Made by a program: the position numbers and the translations under genes. A DNA stretch of 64,000 nucleotides from Pantoea allii (GTDB lineage: Bacteria; Pseudomonadota; Gammaproteobacteria; Enterobacterales; Enterobacteriaceae), in the NCBI RefSeq assembly GCF_002307475.1, contig NZ_NTMH01000053.1, positions 1 to 64,000 on the forward strand, read 5' to 3'. Below, piece after piece: positions 46,496-56,072 of the stretch (within the stretch, counting starts at the first letter, position 1; every line of letters starts with the position of its first letter). Below the pieces are notes generated by a model, which made no database searches, had not been told where the DNA came from, and was given only the letters and a program-made list of their open reading frames with translations.

Positions 46496-47440
46496 ATGAA
46501 CAGGCTGAACTACATCGCTAAATATGTGGAATATAACCTCAAAGTCGCGAGGTATTTCCTCATCAATGACACACGTTTTCATACGCAACGACTGCGCACG
46601 TTGCTAAACAGAGAGCCGAATCTGATTCATCCTGTCACGCTGAATGAAAAAATGTGCTATCGACTGATTTATGACAGGAACCCGCTTTATACGCGGCTGG
46701 CAGATAAACTCGCCGTGCGTGAATATGTGCTCAGTCGAACCGATGAACTGATGATCGCGCCGTTAATTAATACCTACAAAAACACAAGAGATATTGATTT
46801 TAACACCTTGCCAAATAGCTTCGTTATTAAGTGCAATCACGACAGTGGCAGCACGATAATTTGCAAAGATAAAGGTACGTTCAATACGCAAGCCGCGTTA
46901 TTAACGCTGGATTTGGCCATGAAGAAAAATATGTATTACTGCACACGAGAATGGCAATACAAAGACATCGTGCCAACCCTTCTTTGTGAAGAATATATCG
47001 AGCTGTTCGAGGGGCGGGACAGAGGCACGACGCCTGAAATGTTGCGTATCCACTGCTTTGCGGGTTGTGCGAGTTTTATTGAAGCCGACTTCACCGATGA
47101 GCAGGGCAGGGAATATGTGAATGTCTACAACAGAAAATGGGAACTGCAGCCATTCCAGATTGAGTATCCCAACCATCCTGCTTCGATACCGGAACCTGCG
47201 CTGTTCTATCGCGCACTCTCTGCTGCCCAGGCGCTGGCAAAAGACATTGACTACTGCAGAGTGGATATAATGCTCAAAGACGACAGCCTGTATTTCAGCG
47301 AAATAACCTTAACGCCCCAGCGCGGCAAGCTCAAAATCCTGCCTCAGGAATGGGATGCTAAGCTCGGCGCGATGTGGCAGCAGCAGGCGTACCATAAAAC
47401 CCACCGATTTCCTTCCAGCCCAGCGGTGGATCTACGCTAA
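46496..47440 (+). CDS. TupA-like ATP-grasp protein
   Basis: A 314-residue protein of the TupA-like ATP-grasp family. Recognisable blocks are PVTLNEKMCYRLIYDRNP near the start, SFVIKCNHDSGSTIICKD (nucleotide-binding loop), and the metal/ATP-site end CRVDIMLKDDSLYFSEITLTPQRGK. TupA relatives ligate amino acids to polysaccharide sugars or act on cell-envelope polymers (teichuronopeptide). No polysaccharide cluster is adjacent. I chose the ATG at 46496 with a strong GGAGGATGAA site; the frame continues to 46301 without meaning. It converges on the histidine kinase gene with a 4-nt overlap. Confidence 0.82.
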   Translation: MNRLNYIAKYVEYNLKVARYFLINDTRFHTQRLRTLLNREPNLIHPVTLNEKMCYRLIYDRNPLYTRLADKLAVREYVLSRTDELMIAPLINTYKNTRDIDFNTLPNSFVIKCNHDSGSTIICKDKGTFNTQAALLTLDLAMKKNMYYCTREWQYKDIVPTLLCEEYIELFEGRDRGTTPEMLRIHCFAGCASFIEADFTDEQGREYVNVYNRKWELQPFQIEYPNHPASIPEPALFYRALSAAQALAKDIDYCRVDIMLKDDSLYFSEITLTPQRGKLKILPQEWDAKLGAMWQQQAYHKTHRFPSSPAVDLR

Positions 47441-48504
47441 AGGGCAACGGGCCAGCGCAGTAAAAACAGTGAACCGCCCTGAGAGGAGGTCTGATAACTG
47501 ATGTCGCCACCGTGGGCCTGCATAATCGCCTTCGCGACCGATAAACCCAGCCCACATCCCGCTGGGTTTATCGCCCGTCCCGCCGTGCCGCGTTGAAATG
47601 GCTCAAACATATGACGCTGGAAATCCTCGGGCACACCGGGGCCAGCATCTTCCACCTCAATAAAAAACGTGTTGTCCCGGTGTCCGCTGCGCACCCGGAT
47701 GACGCCCGGCGTGGCGTAATTAAGGGCGTTATCAAATAAGATGGTCAGGCACTGAATAATCCGCAGCGGATCACATTGCGTAACGGCAGTATTTTGCTCA
47801 ATGATCAGGTTAAATCCCTGCTCGCTAAACTGATGGCAAAACGAGGCGCTAACGTTCTCCAGCACGTCGTTAAAGGCGACGGGTTTAACATCCAGCATAA
47901 AAGAACCCCCTTCTGCCGCCCCCACGACGCGTAAATCGTCGATAAGCCGGGATAATCCCTCTGTCTGCCGCAAAAGACTTTTAAACAGCTGCGGATCGGG
48001 CTCAAATACCTCTTCTACCAGTCCCTGTAGCCTGCCGCGTAAAATCGTGACGGGCGTTCTGAGCTCATGGGCAATTGCGGCATTCCAGGACTTGCGTTCG
48101 TTATCCAGCGTCTGCAACTTTTCTGCCATTTCGTTAAAGTCTCTGACCAGAATATTGACCTCACCAAGGCGGCTCCGACTGTTAGCGGCGCGGGCACTTA
48201 AATCCCCCTGAGAAATGCGGCGTAAACTGGTGGCAACGGAGCTGAGTGGATTCAGTATTTTGGCGGAGAGCTTAAAAGCAAAAAGTAAGGCAATCAGGAA
48301 GCTGATTACAGAACTGATCGCTATCCAGACCCAGTCAAAGACCGTCATGCTTTCACTGTTACTGGCGGATAAACCGCCGGGGAAATTATCGATGATAAAG
48401 CTGTAGAACAGGTAGGAGCCCACCACGGCCACGATAATGATAGTAAATGTCAGAGACAGCATAAACAGGAGGATTTGCCGACTGAGCGCTTTGTCTTTGT
48501 TCAC
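47437..48504 (-). CDS. Sensor histidine kinase, AdeS-like
   Basis: A 355-residue kinase. Two membrane segments (about 10-35 and 55-78) enclose a short periplasmic loop of about 25 residues. A HAMP domain with NPLSSVATSLRRISQGDLSARA follows, then the H-box NAAIAHELRTPVTILRGRLQG and the ATPase domain with GCGLGLSVAKAI. The sequence around the H-box is nearly the same as in Acinetobacter AdeS. It starts with GTG and overlaps the response regulator by 4 nt. It probably senses membrane or drug stress and controls the RND pump at 50632 (inference). Confidence 0.88.
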   Translation of the reverse strand: MNKDKALSRQILLFMLSLTFTIIIVAVVGSYLFYSFIIDNFPGGLSASNSESMTVFDWVWIAISSVISFLIALLFAFKLSAKILNPLSSVATSLRRISQGDLSARAANSRSRLGEVNILVRDFNEMAEKLQTLDNERKSWNAAIAHELRTPVTILRGRLQGLVEEVFEPDPQLFKSLLRQTEGLSRLIDDLRVVGAAEGGSFMLDVKPVAFNDVLENVSASFCHQFSEQGFNLIIEQNTAVTQCDPLRIIQCLTILFDNALNYATPGVIRVRSGHRDNTFFIEVEDAGPGVPEDFQRHMFEPFQRGTAGRAINPAGCGLGLSVAKAIMQAHGGDISYQTSSQGGSLFLLRWPVAL

Positions 48505-49199
48505 TTCTGTTCACCCAGGCGATAGCCTATTCCACGAATACTTTCTGGCACGCCGGATAAACCACAGCTTTCAAATTTTTTACGTAACTTGCTCATATGG
48601 CTGTCTACCGTTCTGTCGAGCGTATCGCTTTCGGGCAGGCAGGCATTAAGCAACTCTTCGCGGCTAAAGACTTTACGGGGATATTTTGCCATGTGCGTTA
48701 GCAGCTTAAATTCTGTGGTCGTCAGAACGGGCGTAAACGTCTGTCCATCGCTGTGGATCTCAACAGAGAACTCATCGGGATAGATGGTCATAAAGCGGGT
48801 TCTTATCAGGGTTTGTGGTGGGGCCTGCGTTTTGGCTCTGCGCAGAACGGCTTCGATGCGGGCGACCACTTCCGACGGGTTAAAGGGCTTAACAATATAG
48901 TCATCGGCACCCAGACGAAGCCCCATCAGTTTATCGATATCCTGATCCAGCGCGGTAACCATAATCACCGGCGTGTTGCTGTCTTTACGCAAGGTGGAAA
49001 GCACGTTCCAGCCATCTATTAACGGCAGTTGAATGTCCAGCAGCACCAGGTCAGGCTGTAAGCTTTTGATTAAGGCCAGGGCGTTTTCGCCATCTGCCGC
49101 ATGTACGGCTTTCATTCCGGCGCGTTTGATGTAACTGATTAAGATATCAGAAATTTCAAAGTCATCCTCTGCCACCAGGATTAGATTATCGTTACTCAT
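48501..49199 (-). CDS. OmpR-family response regulator, AdeR-like
   Basis: A 232-residue regulator. The receiver has the acidic pair EDD near residue 11, phospho-acceptor Asp in LVLLDIQLP and Lys in YIVKPFNPSEV. The winged-helix effector has KVFSREELLNACLPESDTLDRTVDSHMSKLRKK. Distinctive stretches (VTALDQDIDKLMGLRLGADD) closely match Acinetobacter AdeR. The ATG at 49199 (MSNDNLILVAEDD) was chosen; the frame extension to 49247 adds no domain. It is cotranscribed with the kinase. Confidence 0.88.
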   Translation of the reverse strand: MSNDNLILVAEDDFEISDILISYIKRAGMKAVHAADGENALALIKSLQPDLVLLDIQLPLIDGWNVLSTLRKDSNTPVIMVTALDQDIDKLMGLRLGADDYIVKPFNPSEVVARIEAVLRRAKTQAPPQTLIRTRFMTIYPDEFSVEIHSDGQTFTPVLTTTEFKLLTHMAKYPRKVFSREELLNACLPESDTLDRTVDSHMSKLRKKFESCGLSGVPESIRGIGYRLGEQK

Positions 49200-49409
49200 A
49201 ACGCCCTCAAGATGAATAAAACCTGTTGCGGATGATGAGGGCAGCACAGTCAGACATTAAGCTCGCCCTTGCATCAGGAACATTACGCCTGTCAGTACAG
49301 GCAGACCAGCAAAAGCACCGGGCCGGGCAGCAGAATAAAACGACCTGCCTGCCATTCGCACACCGCGAGGTGACCGGGTCGCGCGGTGATGCGGCGACGG
49401 GGAAGGCTA

Positions 49410-49949
49410 TCAGCGTCCGCACCACTCTTTCTGCAAGATGGCGAAAATCAGCGTGTTTTCATAAAGGGTTATGCCGTCATCATCAGTAAATGACACATGC
49501 TCTTTGAAACAGCCCTCCAGCCGCATTCCCAGACGCTGGCATAACTTTTGCGATCCGTCGTTATAATCCGCAACGTAGGCGTAAATGCGCCTCACATTTT
49601 TCACCTTGAATAAGTAATTAAACAGGCAGGTTGCGGCTTCCTGAGCAAAGCCATGACCGTGATATTCAGGATTAAGATACCATCCCACGCTCATTGTCTT
49701 CGCGTCAGGCTCGTCGTCGTTAGAGGCAAAAAAATGGCCAATTAAGGCATCCGTCTGTTTCAGACACAGGGCAAACTGCGTCGCGTCGCGGCTTCTGTTT
49801 TTTGCTTCCTGCACGGCGGCGGCAAAATCCTCCAGCTTCTCATCCAAAAAACAGGCTGGATAAGGATCGGATAAATACGCAAACAGGCCCGCCGCATCCT
49901 GTTCCATAAATTTTCTGATGATTAACCTTTCGGATTCGGCTATTTTCAT
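49410..49949 (-). CDS. GNAT-family N-acetyltransferase (RimJ/RimL type)
   Basis: A 179-residue protein with the RimJ/RimL layout: ESERLIIRKFMEQDAAGLFAYLSDP at the start, GWYLNPEYHGHGFAQEAATCLFNYLF around the acetyl-CoA loop, and NDGSQKLCQRLGMRLEG. Such proteins acetylate protein N-termini, small molecules or drugs; the target here is unknown. It sits between the AdeRS-like genes and the RND pump, where adeA-type genes would be expected. Confidence 0.85.
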   Translation of the reverse strand: MKIAESERLIIRKFMEQDAAGLFAYLSDPYPACFLDEKLEDFAAAVQEAKNRSRDATQFALCLKQTDALIGHFFASNDDEPDAKTMSVGWYLNPEYHGHGFAQEAATCLFNYLFKVKNVRRIYAYVADYNDGSQKLCQRLGMRLEGCFKEHVSFTDDDGITLYENTLIFAILQKEWCGR

Positions 49950-50195
49950 ATCAGATTTTTCCCGGTGAAATAGACAGGAGGGTTATTTTTGTCCTGTGCT
50001 GTATTAATCTGTTTAATGAATGAATTTTGGCGTATATTACGTCCTGCGCTTTTAAGTTGTCTATCTAATATATTACTTTATGAATAAATTTTTTTAACTT
50101 TTACGCATCCATACTCTCTCCATAAATTTTACATAATAGGTCATTGTTAACGGATTACACTCCGGAATAATGCGCATTATTAGAGAGTATGTGTG

Positions 50196-50486
50196 ATGAC
50201 GCCCCGGAATTTAATAAAATTAAACTTTTGTGTTTTATTTTTGTTACTGTTCGCCACCGGTTTAAATCCCGCAACAGTTTTATCACAACATCCTTATATG
50301 ACCGTTCAGGGGAAAAGCGTCATAGCGACGCCGTACCGCCCTGTGAAACCCCTCAGTCGTTCTGCCGGGCGTACAGCCCAGAAAACGCTCTGGGAAGCGG
50401 TGGCTACCCATGCACTGGCCTGCCGGGGAGGCCGCGCAACCCGGCTTTTATATAAGGCTGCTCTGCGCCGACTCAGGGAGCCGTGA
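50196..50486 (+). CDS. Small predicted secreted or membrane protein, function unknown
   Basis: A 96-residue open frame with a clear hydrophobic N terminus (LIKLNFCVLFLLLFATGLNPATVLSQ) resembling a signal peptide, followed by a basic Arg/Ala-rich tail. GAGAG lies 10 nt upstream. It precedes the RND gene by 145 bp on the same strand. The second half has a composition like chance coding, so it could be a truncated or frameshifted gene. I do not recognise it. Confidence 0.35.
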   Translation: MTPRNLIKLNFCVLFLLLFATGLNPATVLSQHPYMTVQGKSVIATPYRPVKPLSRSAGRTAQKTLWEAVATHALACRGGRATRLLYKAALRRLREP

Positions 50487-50631
50487 ACGCATACAGCAGG
50501 CAAGCCAGTCACGATGATGTTGGTTTGACAGACAACGTTTTACATCAGAAATCACGCGAGGGCGCGTGAATAACAGCACAACAGATGAGGGTTTTGGCCA
50601 GCATCTTTCTTTTGTTCAGTCAGGGTAAATC

Positions 50632-53600
50632 ATGCCTCAGTTTTTTATTAATCGACCCATCTTTGCCTGGGTAATTGCCGTCTTTATTATCTTGTTTGGT
50701 CTGCTCTCCATTCCAAAATTGCCTGTCGCACTTTACCCCTCGGTCGCACCGCCAACCATCAGCATTAACGCTTCTTATCCAGGCTCGACGCCGGAAAGCA
50801 TGAATAACAGTGTGGTGGCGCTGATTGAGCGCGAGCTTTCATCGGTTAAGCATGTGCTGTATTACGAATCGTCCAGCGATACCAGTGGCATGGCGACGAT
50901 AACGGTGACCTTTGCGCCAGGCACCGATCCGGAACTGGCCCAGGTGGACGTGCAAAACCGCATCAAAGTGATTGAGTCGCGGCTACCGCAGGTCGTGCGG
51001 CAGAATGGACTGAGCGTTGAAGCCTCAGGTGCTAACTTTTTGATGATCGTCGGACTGACGTCGAAGGACGGCAAGCTTACCGAGGCCGATCTCAGCGATT
51101 ATTTTTCGCGTAATATTTCAGAAGAGCTTCGCCGGGTTGAGGGCGTCGGCCGCGTTCAGCTGTTTGGTGCAGAGAAAGCGATGCGAATCTGGGTGGACCC
51201 GGTAAGGCTTAGCCAGTATCGCCTGACCATCAGCGATGTCAGTCGGGCCATTACTACCGAAAATACCCAGATTGCGCCCGGACGTACCGGCGACTCGCCA
51301 GCGGTTGCCGGTCAGCAGGTTAGCTATCCATTACTGGTTAAAGGACAGCTTGGTTCACCGCAGGAGTTCGAGAATATCACCCTGCGCGCAAATCCGGATG
51401 GCTCACGCGTGGTGCTGAGCGATGTGGCGCGAGTGGAACTCGGCTCACAAACGTACAGTTTTGCCAGCCGTGAAAACGGACATGTTTCGACCGCCGCGGC
51501 TATCCAGCTTTCGTCCGGCGCAAATGCGGTAAAAACCGCAGAGCGGATCAAACTCCGCCTGAACGAGCTGAGGCAGGCAATGCCAGAGGGCATGGCTTAC
51601 AGCATTCCTTTTGATACTACGCCGTTTGTGAAGATCTCTATCGAGAAGGTGATTCATACCTTTATAGAAGCCATGATTCTGGTCTTCCTGGTGATGTACC
51701 TGTTCCTACAGAACGTTCGCTATACCTTTATCCCTGCCATCGTTGCGCCCATCGCCCTGCTGGGCACCTTTACCGTTATGCTGCTGGCCGGTTTCTCGGT
51801 CAACGTGTTAACCATGTTCGGTATGGTGCTGGCGATAGGGATTATCGTTGACGATGCGATAGTGGTGGTTGAAAACGTCGAGCGAATCATGGCGGAAGAG
51901 GGGCTCGGTCCAAAAGAAGCGACGCAAAAGGCGATGAAAGAGATAACCGGTGCGGTAATCGGTATCACCCTTGTGCTGAGTGCCGTCTTCATTCCCATGG
52001 CGATGGCCAGCGGCTCCGTCGGGGCGATTTACCGGCAGTTTACGCTCTCCATGGCGGTTTCCATCTTAATCTCTGCCTTCCTGGCGCTCAGCCTGACGCC
52101 TGCGCTGTGCGCCACGTTGTTAAAATCCACTGATAAGCATGCCCATCAGAAAAGAGGCTTTTTTGGCTGGTTTAACAATAAGTTTGCCGCCATGACTCAC
52201 CTTTATGGTCGCGGCGTAAGCCGCTTGTTAAAACGGGTGGGCGGCGCACTGGGGGTTTATCTGGCCCTGTGTCTGCTGCTTGTCCTTGCGATGAAAAACC
52301 TGCCTTCTTCGTTTCTGCCGGAAGAGGACCAGGGATTCTTTATGACCTCTATTCAGCTACCGTCAGACGCTACGAGTGAGCGCACGCTAAAAGTGGTTAA
52401 AGCGTTCGAACAGCAGGTGCTTTCAAGCCCCGCTATCCAGTCAAGCATCGCGATTATGGGTTTCAGCTTTGCGGGGTCCGGCCCCAACTCCGCCATGGCC
52501 TTCACGACGTTAAAAGACTGGGGCGAACGGCAGGGGGCCACTGCCTTTTCCGAAGCCGAACGTGCTCAGAAAGTGATGTCGGCTAATCCCGACGCGGATA
52601 CCTTCAACCTCATCCCGCCGGCCATTGACGGACTGGGTAATTCATCGGGTTTTACCCTTCGCCTGCAGGATCATGCTGGTAAAGGTTATGCAGCGCTGAA
52701 ACAGGCGGAAGAGCAGCTACTGGCCCTGGCGGCGAAAAGCCATGTGGTGCGGGATGTGTACGTTGACGGTTTACCCGATGGGCAGATGATCAGGCTTAAT
52801 ATCGATCGGCAAAAGGCCTTTGCCATGGGGGTTTCTTTTGACGAAATCAGCCAGACGTTGTCCGGTGCGATGGGGTCGCTTTACGTTAATGATTTCCCAA
52901 ACAGCGATCGTATGCAGCAGGTCATCATTCAGGCCGACGCGAAATATCGTATGCAGCTCGACGATATACTCGGATTGTATGTCCGTAATGCGACGGGCGG
53001 GATGGTTCAGCTCTCTGAATTTGTTCATGCCGAATGGGAAACAGCACCATTGCAGTTAGTCCGTTATCAGGGCTATCAGTCCATAAAGATAAACGGCAAC
53101 CCCGCACAGGGATATTCAAGCGGCGATGCGCTTAACGAGATGAGTCGCCTGGCTAAACAGCTGCCTGAAGGATTCGCGATTGAGTGGACCGGTGGCTCGT
53201 TGCAGGAGCAGCAATCGGCTTCCGAAGCGCCGATGCTGATGGTGCTGTCCATGCTGGTGGTGTTCCTGGTGCTGGCAGCCCTTTATGAAAGCTGGTCAGT
53301 CCCGGTCTCCGTTATGCTGGTTGTGCCGCTTGGGCTGCTGGGCGCGGTCATTGCCGTCAGCCTGATGAATATGCAGAATGATGTTTTCTTCAAAGTCGGC
53401 ATGATCACCATCATTGGACTGTCCGCAAAAAATGCCATTCTGATTGTCGAATTTGCTAAACAGATGCATGAAGGGGGAAAAGGGCTGGTTGAGGCAACGC
53501 TGGAAGCTTCGCGTATGCGTTTGCGACCTATCCTGATGACATCACTTGCCTTTACGTTAGGCGTAATGCCGTTGATGCTGGCTAGCGGGGCCAGTGCCAG

Positions 53601-53733
53601 AACGCAGCAGGCGATTGGCAGCGGCGTGTTTGGCGGCATGATCAGCGGCACGCTGCTGGCAATATTCTTTGTACCGCTGTTCTACTTTTCCGTTATGAAA
53701 GTCACAGAGAAGTTGGCGCGTAAAAGGTCTTAA
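50632..53733 (+). CDS. RND multidrug efflux pump, AdeB/AcrB type (HAE1)
   Basis: A 1033-residue RND transporter. The start FFINRPIFAWVIAVFIILFG, proton-relay residues GIIVDDAIVVVENVERIM (Asp pair) and SAKNAILIVEF (Lys) are intact, as are the porter-domain and docking repeats (LPSDATSERT). Runs such as SIEKVIHTFIEAMILVF and PAIVAPIALLGTFTVMLLAG match Acinetobacter AdeB closely. It exports drugs from the periplasm and inner leaflet as a trimer with a membrane-fusion protein and an outer-membrane channel. No fusion protein gene is adjacent, so it must borrow one, for example AcrA and TolC (inference). Confidence 0.92.
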   Translation: MPQFFINRPIFAWVIAVFIILFGLLSIPKLPVALYPSVAPPTISINASYPGSTPESMNNSVVALIERELSSVKHVLYYESSSDTSGMATITVTFAPGTDPELAQVDVQNRIKVIESRLPQVVRQNGLSVEASGANFLMIVGLTSKDGKLTEADLSDYFSRNISEELRRVEGVGRVQLFGAEKAMRIWVDPVRLSQYRLTISDVSRAITTENTQIAPGRTGDSPAVAGQQVSYPLLVKGQLGSPQEFENITLRANPDGSRVVLSDVARVELGSQTYSFASRENGHVSTAAAIQLSSGANAVKTAERIKLRLNELRQAMPEGMAYSIPFDTTPFVKISIEKVIHTFIEAMILVFLVMYLFLQNVRYTFIPAIVAPIALLGTFTVMLLAGFSVNVLTMFGMVLAIGIIVDDAIVVVENVERIMAEEGLGPKEATQKAMKEITGAVIGITLVLSAVFIPMAMASGSVGAIYRQFTLSMAVSILISAFLALSLTPALCATLLKSTDKHAHQKRGFFGWFNNKFAAMTHLYGRGVSRLLKRVGGALGVYLALCLLLVLAMKNLPSSFLPEEDQGFFMTSIQLPSDATSERTLKVVKAFEQQVLSSPAIQSSIAIMGFSFAGSGPNSAMAFTTLKDWGERQGATAFSEAERAQKVMSANPDADTFNLIPPAIDGLGNSSGFTLRLQDHAGKGYAALKQAEEQLLALAAKSHVVRDVYVDGLPDGQMIRLNIDRQKAFAMGVSFDEISQTLSGAMGSLYVNDFPNSDRMQQVIIQADAKYRMQLDDILGLYVRNATGGMVQLSEFVHAEWETAPLQLVRYQGYQSIKINGNPAQGYSSGDALNEMSRLAKQLPEGFAIEWTGGSLQEQQSASEAPMLMVLSMLVVFLVLAALYESWSVPVSVMLVVPLGLLGAVIAVSLMNMQNDVFFKVGMITIIGLSAKNAILIVEFAKQMHEGGKGLVEATLEASRMRLRPILMTSLAFTLGVMPLMLASGASARTQQAIGSGVFGGMISGTLLAIFFVPLFYFSVMKVTEKLARKRS

Positions 53734-54410
53734 CAGTCCTTGAAAAACGGACGTGATGGCAAGCCTGAACCCGGTATGCTGTCGCGTCCTTTCCGTCTGC
53801 ATCGCTGCCAGGCCTGCCATAAAAGTATAAAAACCGTTCAAGAGCCTCATGCTATACGGCGCGGCCTGTCCGGTGGGCTGTGGTGATATGGATTACCACG
53901 ATTGGCGGCGTGCGTTCATGAAGGCGGACGCCCCATCGCTAAAACGGGCATAGTGTCCGGTCAGTCACCAACGTCACCAATGTCACCAAAATGCAGGTTG
54001 TGCCTGGGTGGCGATTTCAGCCGCTAAAAGCAGATGACGTAGCTCATCTACAATCAGGGCAGGCCGTGTCTGGGGAATAAAGCTGCAGGCGCAGAGAGTG
54101 CGCATAAATGCTGGCGGGCCGCCACAAATACGCTTTGCCGCCTGAAGACGAGGCGAAATGCAAAGGGACGCTTAACTGGCCGACGATGTCAGGCGCGCGG
54201 GTCGCTCAGGATACATGGCAATGCCGCCCGACCCTTTCTTGCACCGCGTGCAATGGCAGGCAGACATATCCAGCCTGTCGGCCTGCAGGAGAAACTGACA
54301 CTTTCCACACAGGCAATGTCCGCTAAACCTTTGCAGGGCTTTCCTCTTTCACCTGAGTGAATACAAAAAAGCCAGCCCACAAGAGCTGGCTTTGTATGAG
54401 TAAGGTCTTA
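53734..54410. other. Gene-poor gap between the RND pump and the porin
   Basis: This 677-bp stretch has no supported gene. It contains three tandem copies of the 9-mer gtcaccaaN (53964-53990). The 72-codon frame at 54108 has six cysteines but no ribosome site or similarity that I can name. It may be decayed coding sequence. Confidence 0.45.
54364..54393 (-). terminator. Intrinsic terminator of the porin gene
   Basis: On the minus strand agccagc/gctggct forms a perfect 7-bp stem with an 8-nt loop and is followed by six T residues. It lies 18 bp after the porin stop. Confidence 0.88.
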
Positions 54411-55511
54411 TCAGAACTGATAAACCAGACCTACAGCAACGATATCATCCGTGGAGATACCGGCTGCTTTGGTGAAGTCATTGTCATCCAGCAGGTTGAT
54501 TTTATAATCGACAATCGCTGACATGTTTTTGTTGAAGTAATAGGCCGCGCCCACGCCCACGTATTTCACCAGATCCTGGTCGCCAAAATTGCCTTCAATA
54601 TCTTTGCCTTTGGACTGCAGGTAAGCAAGGGTTGGACGCAGGCCAAAGTCGAACTGGTACTGCGCGACCATTTCGAAATTTTGCGCTTTGTTAGCGAAAC
54701 CGATGGCACCATTACCGATGCGGGTGGCGTTATAGGTCTGAGTGAACTGCGCTGCCAGGTAAATATTATTGGCATCATATTTCAAACCGCCGGTATAGGT
54801 TTCGGCATTATCACCTTCACCCAGTGCCAGACCATTTTGGTCCAGAGTACGTTTGGAGTGAGAATAGGCCAGACCTGCGCTGATACCGTCCCAGAAGGTA
54901 TAAGTTACAGCCGCACCGTAGCCATCACCATTTTGCTTCTGAGCATTACGCCCGTTATTGGTGGCGCCTTCTCCGTTATTGCCCCCGTTTCTACCCTGAT
55001 ACTGCAAGGCAAAGTTCAGGCCGTCAACCTGACCGAAGAAGTCGGTGTTACGGTAGGTCGCCAGGCCGTTGGCACGCTGCTGCATAAAGTTATCAGAACC
55101 GTAAGTGTCGCCGCCAAACTCAGGTAACACATCGGTCCATGAGGTCACATCGTAAACCACACCGTAATTACGGCCATAGTTAAACGAGCCATAGTCACCG
55201 TATTTCAGACCTGCAAAGCCCAGGCGGGTCCATGACTGATCGTTGTCACTTTCCGTTTTATTAGCCTGCATATTGTATTCCCACTGACCAAACCCAGTCA
55301 GTTGATCGGTAATCTGCGTCTCGCCTTTAATGCCCAGACGAGCATAGGACTGATCACCATCTTCACCTTTGTCATCTGAGAAATAATGTAAGCCCTGTAC
55401 TTTGCCGTACAGATCAAGTTTGTTTCCATCTTTGTTATAAACTTCAGCAGCATTTGTTGTACCTGCTGCTAACAATGTAGTTACTGCCACTGCAACTAAT
55501 TTAAGTTTCAT
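54411..55511 (-). CDS. General porin, OmpC/OmpF/PhoE family
   Basis: A 366-residue outer-membrane porin with a signal peptide (MKLKLVAVAVTTLLAAGTTNA, about 22 residues) and the family entry AEVYNKDGNKLDLYGKVQGLHYFSDD. Constriction loop 3 is visible as DVLPEFGGDTYGSDNFMQQR, and the last residue is Phe (VGLVYQF), the BAM recognition signal. It forms 16-stranded trimers for small hydrophilic solutes. It is not clearly OmpC or OmpF; loops 4 and 5 have a Gly/Asn-rich insert. The start is followed upstream by a 1.1-kb AT-rich region. Confidence 0.92.
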   Translation of the reverse strand: MKLKLVAVAVTTLLAAGTTNAAEVYNKDGNKLDLYGKVQGLHYFSDDKGEDGDQSYARLGIKGETQITDQLTGFGQWEYNMQANKTESDNDQSWTRLGFAGLKYGDYGSFNYGRNYGVVYDVTSWTDVLPEFGGDTYGSDNFMQQRANGLATYRNTDFFGQVDGLNFALQYQGRNGGNNGEGATNNGRNAQKQNGDGYGAAVTYTFWDGISAGLAYSHSKRTLDQNGLALGEGDNAETYTGGLKYDANNIYLAAQFTQTYNATRIGNGAIGFANKAQNFEMVAQYQFDFGLRPTLAYLQSKGKDIEGNFGDQDLVKYVGVGAAYYFNKNMSAIVDYKINLLDDNDFTKAAGISTDDIVAVGLVYQF

Positions 55512-56072
55512 GTGAGAAGTCCTTTTATTTATCTTTTGTATTTACCTGAGCCATTGATGAATGAGGCGCGCTTAAATGGCTCACTACTTTTAAATGACAA
55601 TGCGGTACGAATTCAATAATAAGTTTCCTGTGTGTGTGACTTATTTGTCTTTATATGATCTGGATCTATATGATTGGAACTGTATGTTATCATTGTGTTT
55701 TTTAATTATTGTTCTTGGTTGGTTTGTTTTTTAATGTCTTTGTTGTTTTTTTAATATGGTTTTTTATGACTTTATTTTGGTTGGGTGGTTAGTTTTACTT
55801 TGCGGTGTTTTTTAATTGTTTTGAATGATGAATGGAAGGGTTAATTTCCTGCTCCATATGTAAGTGAATGACTTAATGGTAGGTTGGGTTGTTAGGTTGG
55901 TATTATTGAATGGTGGATTTTATGTTGAAATGAACGAAGATTGAAGTCGGTATTCAATATTAATTATTTAAAATAAATATTAATAAATTTGGCAATGGAC
56001 ATAAACGCATCATTAGTTGCCAGTAAAAAATATATCAGCGAATTGCGCTCTGTTGTTTCCCCTTATCATTTT
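55512..56072. other. AT-rich intergenic region left of the tandem repeat
   Basis: No supported gene. From about 55681 to 55930 the plus strand is strongly T/G-rich with very few C residues. It probably contains the porin promoter and regulator sites, but no OmpR-type tandem sites could be assigned with confidence. A 32-codon frame from 55995 runs into the repeat, without a ribosome site. Confidence 0.5.

Noticed and set aside
54681..55127. Plus-strand 148-codon frame opposite the porin
   Set aside because: Antisense shadow of the porin coding sequence.
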